Below are positions 1-5,449 of a stretch of DNA of 7,193 nucleotides, piece after piece. This DNA is from Geobacter sp. UBA4074 (lineage in GTDB: Bacteria; Desulfobacterota; Desulfuromonadia; Geobacterales; Pseudopelobacteraceae), in assembly GCA_002383415.1 (NCBI GenBank), contig DFYU01000072.1, positions 160-7,352 on the forward strand, given 5' to 3'. Numbering within the stretch: position 1 is the first letter of the stretch; each line of letters begins with the position of its first letter. The position numbers and the translations under genes were made by a program. The notes under the pieces are model-generated. The model worked only from the letters and a program-made list of their open reading frames with translations, was not told the DNA's origin and ran no database searches.

Positions 1-272
1 ACCGGCAAGGAGTTGATTCCCAGCTGGACGCCGTCGGCCTCCACCGCCAGGGCAATGTCGATTCGCTCGTTGATCAGCAGTCGTGCGTCATAACGGGCCG
101 TCAGGGCCCGCAGCTCCCAGGCCAGGTCGTATAACTCAGGCACCGGCAGGTCTTTCTCCCGCAGCTGCACCGCCCGGACCCCACCACTGAGCGCCGCCTC
201 CACCACTTCCAGCAGCGGCCGCCCAGCGGTCTGGTTGCGGTCGGTGATCAAATAAAGCGAGAAATCGATCAC
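1..272 (-). CDS. ThiE/TenI-family protein, probably TenI-like thiazole tautomerase (3' end outside window)
   Basis: Ninety complete codons are visible, starting at a GTG that overlaps the thiG stop as GTGA. There is no clear Shine-Dalgarno, so translation is probably coupled to thiG. The protein begins LYLITDR (6-12) and has GGVRAVQLREKDL (30-42) and LLINERIDIALAVEADGVQL (65-84), the first half of a thiamine-phosphate-synthase-type TIM barrel. Q36, R38 and K40 of the substrate site are kept. ThiE enzymes carry ND and, 19 residues after that D, another D (in HLGQED), both binding Mg. Here these positions are E69 and S88, and VHLG is VQLG. From memory, Bacillus TenI has the same kind of change (VQL and Ser). 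TenI aromatises the ThiG thiazole product, which would suit this position after thiG. The family is certain; the choice of TenI over ThiE is inference, and the second half is not visible. Confidence 0.9.
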   Translation of the reverse strand, partial: MIDFSLYLITDRNQTAGRPLLEVVEAALSGGVRAVQLREKDLPVPELYDLAWELRALTARYDARLLINERIDIALAVEADGVQLGINSLP

Positions 273-1048
273 GAGCCGATAATATCGGTCAGCGGACTGG
301 AGGCGGTGGCGTACAGTTTTTTGGGAATCCGCCCGGCCTCGTAGGCCAAACGGCCGGCCTCGACCCCCAGTTTCATGGCGCGGGCCATGGCAATCGGGTC
401 CTTGGCGCCGGCAATGGCGGTGTTCATCAGGATACCGTCGCAGCCCAGCTCCATGGCCAGGGCGGCGTCGGAGGCGGTGCCCACGCCTGCATCCACGATC
501 ACCGGCACGCTGACCGCTTCCATGATGATCTTGAGGTTGTAGGGGTTACGGATGCCGAGACCGCTGCCGATCGGTGCAGCCAGCGGCATCACCGCAGCGC
601 AGCCCAGCTGTTCCAGTTTTTTGCAGAGGATCACGTCGTCGCTGCAGTAAGGCAGTACCGTAAAGCCTTCCGCCACCAGCACCTTGGCCGCCTTGAGCAG
701 CTCCTCGTTGTCCGGGAAGAGGGTCTTCTCATCCCCCAACACCTCCAGCTTGACCATGTCGGACAGGCCGGCCTCGCGGGCCAGACGGCAGGTGCGGATG
801 GCGTCCTCGGCGGTATAGCAGGCAGCGGTATTGGGCAGCAGGGTGTACTTCTTGGGGTCGATAAAGTCCAGCATGCAGCCCTTGCCCATCTCGGCCAGAT
901 TGACCCGGCGCACTGCCACGGTGATGATCTCGGCCCCTGATGCCTCCAGTGCCGCCACCATCTGCTCGTTCGTGGCATACTTGCCGGTGCCTACCATCAG
1001 CCGCGAGTTGAACTCCCTGCCTGCGATCGTCAGTTTGCCTGGTGCCAT
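269..1048 (-). CDS. thiG: Thiazole synthase ThiG
   Basis: This 259-residue cytoplasmic enzyme forms the thiazole ring of thiamine from 1-deoxy-xylulose 5-phosphate, dehydroglycine and the sulfur carried by ThiS thiocarboxylate. The length matches bacterial ThiG. The Schiff-base lysine is K100 in VKLEVLGD (99-106). Other family blocks are MVGTGKY (18-24), PLAAPIGSGLGIRNPYNL (155-172), VDAGVGTASDAA (185-196) and the phosphate-binding MNTAIAGA (208-215). The ATG at 1048 is chosen because the protein then starts just before the conserved LTIAGREFNSRL. It also has a strong GGAGGAGG 8 bases upstream, supplied by the last glycine codons of thiS. In-frame codons further upstream lie inside thiS and are not homologous. 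The gene is 4 bases after thiS and overlaps the next gene by 4 bases, so all three should be one transcript under the TPP riboswitch. Confidence 0.97.
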   Translation of the reverse strand: MAPGKLTIAGREFNSRLMVGTGKYATNEQMVAALEASGAEIITVAVRRVNLAEMGKGCMLDFIDPKKYTLLPNTAACYTAEDAIRTCRLAREAGLSDMVKLEVLGDEKTLFPDNEELLKAAKVLVAEGFTVLPYCSDDVILCKKLEQLGCAAVMPLAAPIGSGLGIRNPYNLKIIMEAVSVPVIVDAGVGTASDAALAMELGCDGILMNTAIAGAKDPIAMARAMKLGVEAGRLAYEAGRIPKKLYATASSPLTDIIGS

Positions 1049-1052
1049 AACG

Positions 1053-1253
1053 CTATCCTCCTCCCACGAAGTGTACAATCTCGATCCTGTCGCCGTCTTG
1101 CAGGGTCCGTTCGCCATAGGTGGCCTTGGGTGCGATCTCCAGGTTGATCTCTACCGCCACCCGCGTCTGCGGAATCTGCAGTTCCTCCAGCAGTTGGCGG
1201 ATGGTGGTGCCGTCGCCTGCCGTACGTTGTTCGCCGTTTACGGTGATGTTCAT
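1053..1253 (-). CDS. thiS: Sulfur carrier protein ThiS
   Basis: This 66-residue ubiquitin-fold protein carries sulfur as a C-terminal thiocarboxylate to ThiG. It starts MNITVNGEQR, has the LLEEL helix (21-25), VAVEINLEI (32-40) and DGDRIEIVHFVGGG (53-66). The required terminal Gly-Gly is present, preceded by one more glycine. Activation normally needs the adenylating enzyme ThiF, which is not in the window and may lie downstream. The ATG at 1253 has AGGAG 6 bases upstream. A longer in-frame opening extends back through the terminator and aptamer, but that part is structured leader RNA and not protein. It is the first gene after the riboswitch. Confidence 0.97.
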   Translation of the reverse strand: MNITVNGEQRTAGDGTTIRQLLEELQIPQTRVAVEINLEIAPKATYGERTLQDGDRIEIVHFVGGG

Positions 1254-1269
1254 AACTGTCTCCTGAAAC

Positions 1270-1293
1270 AAAAAAACCGCCTGGGAGGGCGGC
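1270..1293 (-). terminator. Intrinsic terminator of the TPP riboswitch expression platform
   Basis: On the minus strand CCGCC (1292-1288), a six-base loop CTCCCA and GGCGG (1281-1277) form a stem, with a possible extra G-U pair (1293/1276). Seven T residues follow at 1276-1270. It lies between the aptamer and the thiS ribosome binding site, so it would stop transcription before thiS when TPP is bound. Confidence 0.85.
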
Positions 1294-1329
1294 GATTCAT
1301 GTGAAGCTTGAAATCGGCCGCTTCCCTCC
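1284..1329 (-). promoter_or_regulatory. Predicted antiterminator hairpin of the thiS leader
   Basis: On the minus strand GGAGG (1329-1325) and GCGGC (1321-1317), separated by GAA, can pair with GCCGC (1293-1289) and CCTCC (1288-1284). GATT-T-CA (1315-1309) and TGAATC (1299-1294) extend the stem inward. The 5' arm uses the 3' strand of aptamer stem P1 and part of the conserved aptamer core. The 3' arm uses the left half of the terminator. The fold therefore excludes both the ligand-bound aptamer and the terminator. Pairing was worked out by eye, without energy calculation. Confidence 0.65.
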
Positions 1330-1403
1330 GCCGGAATTACCCGGATCAGGTTCCAAGGGTCGCAAGCCTTTTGGGCTGCTCTCAGTCGAAACTCCCCTAG
1401 CGG
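1318..1403 (-). ncRNA. TPP riboswitch aptamer (THI element)
   Basis: The minus strand carries the standard order of THI-box blocks: GGGGAGT, then CTGAGAG, then ACCCTTGGAACCTGATC, then GGGTAATTCCGGCGGAGGGA. The closing stem P1 is CCGCT (1403-1399) with AGCGG (1322-1318). The variable arm between CTGAGAG and ACCC forms AGCC/GGCT. It lies 65 bases upstream of thiS, in the same direction. High TPP should stabilise P1 and switch off thiS, thiG and the gene after them. Confidence 0.96.
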
Positions 1404-1440
1404 TAACTGCTTGGTATTGTAAGCTGAAAGAACTGCAATA

Positions 1441-1469
1441 ACCGTAGAGGATTCCGGGCGGCATGTCAA
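1441..1469 (-). promoter_or_regulatory. Putative sigma-70 promoter of the thi operon
   Basis: On the minus strand a perfect TTGACA -35 box (1469-1464) is followed after 17 bases by TACGGT (1446-1441), a half-matching -10 box. Transcription would begin near 1434, about 30 bases before the riboswitch. The -35 box and spacing are good; the -10 box is weak. Confidence 0.55.
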
Positions 1470-1481
1470 CGGGATTCTCCC

Positions 1482-1510
1482 GGTCCTGTTTGCTGGTTTT
1501 TGTGTATACT
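1482..1510 (+). promoter_or_regulatory. Putative promoter of the PilZ gene
   Basis: TATACT at 1505-1510 is a good -10 box, about 75 bases before the PilZ start codon. No convincing -35 box lies 16-18 bases upstream, so an activator may be needed or the call may be wrong. It stands back to back with the thi promoter. Confidence 0.35.
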
Positions 1511-1584
1511 CATTGCTGCAAAATGCCACGTTTGTGCTATCGTTCCAAAGTCAGGGCCAGTATTCACGGGACGGGAGGGATAGT

Positions 1585-1920
1585 ATGTCTGACAAGCGGG
1601 ATAAGCAGCGCACCAGAAAGCGTGTTGCCCTTGAGTTCGGCCCTGGCGGAGCCGTGGCACGCAAGGCGTTCAGCGAGGACCTCTCGCCCCTGGGCATGTT
1701 CATCAAGACCGCCAATGTCAGCAATCCCAACACCGTGCTCAGGATTGAGCTGCAGCACAACGATCAGCTGATCAGTCTGGACGCGCGGGTGATGTGGGCC
1801 AAGCGGGTGCCGCAGAATCTGTTTCATCTGGCAAAAAAGGGGGGCATGGGGGTGAGGATCATCCGTTTTCACAGTGGACACGAGCACTATCTGGATCTGT
1901 GCGCCAAGCCGTTCGGCTAA
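1585..1920 (+). CDS. Small PilZ-domain protein, probable cyclic-di-GMP receptor
   Basis: This is a 111-residue, single-domain cytoplasmic protein. It has both c-di-GMP-binding signatures of the PilZ family. The first is R9-T-R-K-R13 (RxxxR) at the N-terminus; the second is D32-L-S34-P-L-G37 (DxSxxG). The beta-barrel then follows, ending in GGMGVRIIRF (86-95). No output domain is attached, so any effect would come through a partner. The ATG at 1585 is preceded by GGGAGGGA (1573-1580). An earlier in-frame ATG at 1513 lacks such a site and would add a segment with no PilZ similarity. The BioD/DRTGG gene begins 36 bases downstream and is probably co-transcribed. Stator genes follow later on the same strand, so a role in motility control, as with YcgR-type proteins, is possible but not shown. 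Confidence 0.88.
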   Translation: MSDKRDKQRTRKRVALEFGPGGAVARKAFSEDLSPLGMFIKTANVSNPNTVLRIELQHNDQLISLDARVMWAKRVPQNLFHLAKKGGMGVRIIRFHSGHEHYLDLCAKPFG

Positions 1921-1956
1921 CCTGGGACCTGACACGAAAGGTATCGAGGTATCGCT

Positions 1957-3051
1957 ATGTGTCGAAAAATCTTTATCGGCGCCACCGGCCAGCACTGTGG
2001 CAAGACCACCATCTCGCTGTCGCTGATGCACTTGGCGCGGCGCAAGTACCAGCGGGTCGGCTTCATGAAGCCGATCGGGCCGAAATGCATCCAGTTCCGT
2101 GGCCTGACCATGGACAAGGATGCGGCCATGATCGCCAGCGTCTACGGCATGGAGCAGGATGCCCATCTGATGTCGCCCATGACCCTGGTTAGCGACACCA
2201 CCCGGCGCTTTCTGGATGGAGCAGTCCCCTCAGATGCCCCGCGCAGGGCGATTCTGGAGGCCTGCGCCGAACTGGAAAAACGGTATGACTTCCTGATCAT
2301 CGAAGGGGCCGGCCACGGCGGTGTGGGCTCGGTGGTGGGGGTTAACAACGCCCAGGTGGCGGCCATGCTGCAGGCCCCGGTGCTGATGGTGACCGGCGGT
2401 GGCATCGGCAACGTGATCGACTCGGTGGCCCTGAACCTGCCACTGTATGAACGTGAACAGGCACGGGTCAGGGTGATCATGTCCAACAAGCTGGTGCCGG
2501 AAAAGCGGCAGGCCTCGCTCTCCTACCTGACCAAGGCCTTTCAGCATAATGGCCTGCTGGTAACCAGCGCCTTTGACTACTCCCGTACCCTGGCTGACCC
2601 GACCCTGCAGCATGTCTCCGATCTGCTGGGGCTGCCGTTGCATGGCGATTCGGCCGACCGCAGCCGGATCTGTCATACGATTCAACTGGGGGCCGCCTCT
2701 TCCCAGAAGGTAATCGACAGCCTTGAGGATTCGACGCTGCTGATCGTCACCAGTTCCCGTGACGAACTGATTGTGACGGCCTCTTCGCTCCACCATATAC
2801 CTGAGTTCCGGGCGCGGCTTGCCGGCTTGATTGTGGCCGGACACGCCCCCATGTCTAACATTACCGAGCGGATTCTGGTTGACAGCAATATCCCCTATAT
2901 GCGGATCGCCGAGACCACCTCCGAGGTGTATTACCGACTGCGGGAGCACGTCTCCAAGATTGGACCGGACGATACGGAAAAGATTGAACTCATTAACTCA
3001 ACTGCCGAAAAGTATATCAATTTCGACGCAATAGATGCCATGTTGGAGTGA
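1957..3051 (+). CDS. BioD-like P-loop ATPase with C-terminal DRTGG-type domain
   Basis: This 364-residue soluble protein has a BioD/CobQ-like P-loop domain (about 1-205). It contains the nucleotide-binding loop GATGQHCGKTT (8-18), KPIGPK (38-43) and the acidic DFLIIEGAGHGGVGSVVGVN (111-130). A DRTGG-type domain (about 215-335) follows, then a C-terminal tail like that in phosphotransacetylase N-terminal regions. The architecture matches the regulatory half of long phosphate acetyltransferases, but no acetyltransferase domain follows, since the stop codon is at 3049-3051. The DRTGG signature is degenerate: the expected GDR-D loop reads TSSRDEL (265-271), while the second loop GLIVAGHAPMS (290-300) is still recognisable. 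The ATG at 1957 has GAGG 7 bases upstream. Substrate and function are unknown; nucleotide sensing or hydrolysis is the most that can be inferred. Confidence 0.87.
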   Translation: MCRKIFIGATGQHCGKTTISLSLMHLARRKYQRVGFMKPIGPKCIQFRGLTMDKDAAMIASVYGMEQDAHLMSPMTLVSDTTRRFLDGAVPSDAPRRAILEACAELEKRYDFLIIEGAGHGGVGSVVGVNNAQVAAMLQAPVLMVTGGGIGNVIDSVALNLPLYEREQARVRVIMSNKLVPEKRQASLSYLTKAFQHNGLLVTSAFDYSRTLADPTLQHVSDLLGLPLHGDSADRSRICHTIQLGAASSQKVIDSLEDSTLLIVTSSRDELIVTASSLHHIPEFRARLAGLIVAGHAPMSNITERILVDSNIPYMRIAETTSEVYYRLREHVSKIGPDDTEKIELINSTAEKYINFDAIDAMLE

Positions 3052-3090
3052 GTGAGGCACTCGAGCTGGCCTGCATTGCAGCGAAAAAGC

Positions 3091-3118
3091 TTGACCTTAT
3101 CTAGTTGTTTGATATTTT
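3091..3118 (+). promoter_or_regulatory. Putative promoter upstream of flbD-motA-motB
   Basis: TTGACC (3091-3096) and TATTTT (3113-3118) are separated by 16 bases, in an AT-rich patch that stands out from the GC-rich surroundings. It lies about 30 bases before the flbD start codon. This would let the stator genes be transcribed apart from the PilZ/BioD genes. Resemblance to the sigma-70 consensus is moderate. Confidence 0.4.
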
Positions 3119-3146
3119 TAGTGAAAAATCGCACCCAGAGGAATGT

Positions 3147-3446
3147 ATGATCCTGGTCACCCGCCTGGACCGTCAGGTGATGCTGCTGAACCCTGATCTG
3201 ATCGTGACGGTGGAGGAGACCCCTGACACCGTGATAACCCTGTTAAACGGCCATCACCTGCTGGTCAGGGAGCGCGCCCAGGTATTGCTGAACCGGATTG
3301 TGGCCTACCGTACCACCGTCCTGCGGCGGTCCGGCAGCCTAGCCCCTGGTCGCAAATATCTTGAGCGCAAGCGACTCGGGCAGTTTGGCCGACTCAAACA
3401 GGATCGGCCGGACCCGCAACTCTCATTTCACCACCAGGATAGCTAG
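3147..3446 (+). CDS. flbD: FlbD-family flagellar protein with C-terminal extension
   Basis: The protein starts MILVTRLD and contains LLNPDLIVTVEETPDTVITL (13-32) followed by NGHHLLVRE (34-42). These are the hallmark blocks of the small FlbD/SwrD family found beside motA in many flagellated bacteria. Typical members have about 60-75 residues. This one has 99: the family domain ends near Y54, and a basic, Arg/Lys-rich tail (about 56-99) follows that matches nothing I recognise. SwrD in Bacillus raises stator-driven motor torque, and a similar role is plausible here. The ATG at 3147 has GAGGA (3138-3142) upstream and gives the canonical N-terminus. The start of motA comes 3 bases after the stop codon, so translation is likely coupled. 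Confidence 0.87.
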   Translation: MILVTRLDRQVMLLNPDLIVTVEETPDTVITLLNGHHLLVRERAQVLLNRIVAYRTTVLRRSGSLAPGRKYLERKRLGQFGRLKQDRPDPQLSFHHQDS

Positions 3447-3449
3447 CCC

Positions 3450-4199
3450 ATGGATTTAGCAACAATAATAGGTATTGCGCTCGGCTTTGGCGCGGTGATA
3501 GGCGGCGCCGTGCTGGAGGGCGTCCATGTGGGGGCCTTGATTTCGCCCACATCGGCCCTGATCGTGTTGGGCGGCAGCTTTGGCGCCACCTTCGTTGCCT
3601 TTCCGTTGCCGGCGATCATCAAGGCCTTCAAGGATATCAAGATCGTCATCCTGCCACCCAAGGTCGATCACGAGACGGTGGTCAAGGATATCATCGGCTA
3701 CGCCACCAAGGCCCGCCGCAACGGTCTGATCTCCCTGGAGCAGGAGGCCCAGAACGCCCGGGACCCGTTCATCAAGAAAGGGATCTCGCTGGTGGTTGAC
3801 GGCATCGATCCCCAGAAGCTGCGTGAAACCCTGGAGGCCGACATCATGGCCTTTGAGGATCATCAGAAACATTCGGTGGAGTTTTATGAAGCTGCCGGCG
3901 GCTACGCCCCCACCATCGGTATCATCGGCGCGGTGCTGGGTCTGATCCACGTCATGGCTAACCTGTCCGACCCGGCCAAGCTGGGGGCAGGTATTGCCGC
4001 CGCCTTTGTGGCCACCATCTACGGTCTGATGGTGGCTAACATCATCTGTCTGCCGATCGGCTCCAAACTCAAGATTCGGATGAAGGAAGAGGTCTTGCGG
4101 CGGGTGATGATCCTGGAAGGGTTGATCGCCATCCAGAACGGCGAGAACCCCCACTTCATTGAGCAGAAGCTGAAGGCCTTTGTGGGCGGCGACCACTGA
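3450..4199 (+). CDS. motA: Flagellar motor stator protein MotA/PomA
   Basis: This is an inner-membrane protein of 249 residues, usual for the short (PomA-like) type. Together with MotB it forms the ion channel that drives flagellar rotation. Transmembrane segments are at about 2-22, 33-53, 152-172 and 180-203. A large cytoplasmic loop lies between segments 2 and 3. The loop keeps the charged pair region KARRNGLISLEQEA (88-100), with R89/R90 and E97/E99 as likely contacts to FliG. The channel prolines are P154 in GGYAPTIGIIGAVLGL and P202 in IICLPIGSKL. The start codon follows flbD after 3 bases. AGGA lies 10 bases upstream, somewhat far, which fits coupling to flbD. The preferred ion (H+ or Na+) cannot be read safely from this sequence. 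Confidence 0.96.
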   Translation: MDLATIIGIALGFGAVIGGAVLEGVHVGALISPTSALIVLGGSFGATFVAFPLPAIIKAFKDIKIVILPPKVDHETVVKDIIGYATKARRNGLISLEQEAQNARDPFIKKGISLVVDGIDPQKLRETLEADIMAFEDHQKHSVEFYEAAGGYAPTIGIIGAVLGLIHVMANLSDPAKLGAGIAAAFVATIYGLMVANIICLPIGSKLKIRMKEEVLRRVMILEGLIAIQNGENPHFIEQKLKAFVGGDH

Positions 4200-4200
4200 G

Positions 4201-4343
4201 CAGGCTGTTGAAAAACTACTGCGGAGCCCGTCTACTGCGTTGCGCGGTACTCGCTCCTTCGCCTAACTGATCTGTTATGTCTCAGTCGTTGCGTTCCGTG
4301 CGCCTTGTAGCCGTGCTGCCTCGTAACGTTTTTCAGTAACCTG
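4201..4343 (+). repeat. MITE-like palindromic element between motA and motB
   Basis: The left end CAGGCTGTTGAAAAAC (4201-4216) and right end GTTTTTCAGTAACCTG (4328-4343) are inverted repeats matching at 13 of 16 bases. The interior also has partial dyad symmetry. Near the centre ACTGA (4266-4270) can pair with TCAGT (4282-4286), and flanking blocks such as CCGTCTAC (left) and GTAGCCGTG (right) are roughly complementary. The whole 143 bp could fold into one long, imperfect hairpin in RNA. It has no coding capacity of note. The termini resemble, from memory, dispersed GTTGAAAAAC palindromes seen between genes in Geobacter-type genomes. No clear target-site duplication is visible. Confidence 0.7.
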
Positions 4344-4345
4344 TC

Positions 4346-4365
4346 AGGAGCGGATGTGGCCTTAA
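4346..4365 (+). promoter_or_regulatory. motB ribosome binding site with overlapping out-of-frame ATG
   Basis: AGGAG (4346-4350) is followed by an ATG at 4354-4356 whose last G is the first base of GTG (4356-4358). The ATG frame stops after three codons, at TAA 4363-4365, while the GTG frame encodes MotB. The GTG is therefore the real start, 5 bases from the AGGAG. The ATG could compete for ribosomes. Confidence 0.75.
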
Positions 4366-5171
4366 AGAAAGAGCCAGAAAAGCATGCCAACCACGAACGC
4401 TGGCTGGTCTCCTACGGTGACTTCCTGACCCTGCTGTTTGCCGTGTTCGTGGCGTTGTATGCCATGGGACAGACCGACAAGAAGAAATCAGAAGACCTGA
4501 TGCAGTCACTGCGGGAGTCCTTCGGTTACTCCACCCTGGCTGCTGCCGGCCAGAAAGGTGTGCTGCCGGCTGAAGACATCCGTCTGATTCCGGCCATCAA
4601 GCCGGAGATGGCGCTGATTCCTATCTCACCCAAGATGCCTCCGGCCGGCCCCAAGCAGGGTGGCCTGGAAAAGGGCCGCGGCAAGGGCCGGGCCGAGGAG
4701 CAGCAGTTCAAGGAGATCATGTCCTCCATCGAGGCCTATCTGATCAAGCAGGGCGCCCAGAACAAGGTCTCGTTGTCGATCACCCGGCGGGGACTGGTTG
4801 TCAGCCTGAAGGAGGCCGGCTTCTTTGGTTCCGGCTCGGCGGTCATCAAGCCGGAGGGCTACCAGCTGATGAATACCATCATCGAAGCCCTGGTGCAGTA
4901 CGATAACCCGTTGCGGGTGGAAGGGCACACCGACAACGTACCGATCAGCACCGCCCAGTTCCCCTCCAACTGGGAACTGTCAGGTGCCCGTGCCGCCAAC
5001 GTGCTGCGCTACATGATGAAAAACTACAACGTTGATCCTGCAATGCTTTCCGCCACCGGCTATGGCGAATTCCGCCCAACTGCCGAAAACACCACCCCTG
5101 AAGGCCGCGGCAAGAACCGTCGCGTGGATATTGTGCTGCTTTCCGGCGGGGCCGAACAGGGCGAGCCGTAG
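4356..5171 (+). CDS. motB: Flagellar motor stator protein MotB
   Basis: This 271-residue protein has a short cytoplasmic N-terminus, one transmembrane helix (about 18-38) and a periplasmic peptidoglycan-binding domain. The ion-binding aspartate is D22 in WLVSYGDFLTLLFAVFVALY, matching D32 of E. coli MotB. The plug and linker region (about 40-115) is rich in Pro, Gly and Lys. An OmpA-like domain follows (about 145-262), with FFGSGSAVIKPEG (156-168), RVEGHTDNVPI (187-197), SNWELSGARA (204-213) and the basic GRGKNRRVDIVLL (250-262). It pairs with MotA upstream, but the two genes are separated by 156 bases holding a palindromic repeat. They are normally adjacent or overlapping. The gene starts with GTG and meets the TusA-family gene tail to tail 21 bases later. 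Confidence 0.95.
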   Translation: MALKKEPEKHANHERWLVSYGDFLTLLFAVFVALYAMGQTDKKKSEDLMQSLRESFGYSTLAAAGQKGVLPAEDIRLIPAIKPEMALIPISPKMPPAGPKQGGLEKGRGKGRAEEQQFKEIMSSIEAYLIKQGAQNKVSLSITRRGLVVSLKEAGFFGSGSAVIKPEGYQLMNTIIEALVQYDNPLRVEGHTDNVPISTAQFPSNWELSGARAANVLRYMMKNYNVDPAMLSATGYGEFRPTAENTTPEGRGKNRRVDIVLLSGGAEQGEP

Positions 5172-5192
5172 CGTACCTTCCACTGCCCGCTA

Positions 5193-5432
5193 TCAGGCTG
5201 GCGCGCTGATCACCAGCTCGTAGTGCTGCCCTTCCTTACGCATCTCTATCTGATAGCCCATATTACGGGCCATCTCCGGGATGGTCACCGTGGCATCACG
5301 GTTTTCCAGCAAGAGTCTCAGGCGCACCGCTCCCTGCTGTAGCTGCTGACGGTGATCGTTCATCTCTTTCATGGCAACCAGCAGGGTTGAGGGGCAGATC
5401 CTGCCCCGCAGATCAAAGACCATCTCTTCCAT
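5193..5432 (-). CDS. TusA/SirA/YedF-family sulfur carrier protein
   Basis: This small cytoplasmic protein (79 residues from the ATG) has the TusA-family opening FDLRGRICPSTLLVAMKEMN (6-25) and the usual second half RDATVTIPEMARNMGYQIEM (45-64). The sulfur-carrying cysteine is C13. The classical motif CPxP is CPST here, so the second proline is missing. The gene directly follows a YeeE/YedE permease. That pairing is known as TsuA-TsuB, where the TusA-like partner takes over sulfur from imported thiosulfate. GGGGAG (5446-5441) lies 8 bases before the ATG at 5432. A GTG immediately upstream (5435), 5 bases from the site, could start the protein one residue earlier. Confidence 0.88.
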   Translation of the reverse strand: MEEMVFDLRGRICPSTLLVAMKEMNDHRQQLQQGAVRLRLLLENRDATVTIPEMARNMGYQIEMRKEGQHYELVISAPA

Positions 5433-5449
5433 CACGATCGCTCCCCGGC

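Noticed and set aside
1254..1529. An in-frame upstream extension of thiS of about 92 codons.
   Set aside because: It would translate the terminator and the TPP aptamer; ThiS is normally about 66 residues and the ATG at 1253 has a good ribosome binding site.
1654..1669. TGGCAC-like start of a sigma-54 promoter inside the PilZ gene.
   Set aside because: The required TTGC half at the right spacing is absent.
2230..2949. A 239-codon minus-strand open frame inside the BioD/DRTGG gene.
   Set aside because: The plus-strand frame has clear P-loop and DRTGG-type features; the antisense product resembles no family and is an effect of high GC codon bias.
3050..3062. Small hairpin GAGTG-AGG-CACTC at the end of the BioD/DRTGG gene as a terminator.
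   Set aside because: The stem is only 5 bp and no T-run follows, so it does not qualify as an intrinsic terminator.
3456..4196. A 246-codon open frame on the minus strand across nearly all of motA.
   Set aside because: It mirrors motA exactly, is rich in His, Gln, Asp and Gly as expected for the complement of a GC-rich membrane gene, and has no recognisable family motif.
4201..4343. Remnant of a complete insertion sequence.
   Set aside because: No transposase fragment is readable in any frame and no target duplication is obvious; the short palindromic form fits a MITE-like or REP-like repeat better.
5172..5220. Bidirectional terminator between convergent motB and the TusA-family gene.
   Set aside because: Only a weak GCTGG/CCAGC pairing is visible, partly inside the TusA-family coding region and without a T-run on either strand.
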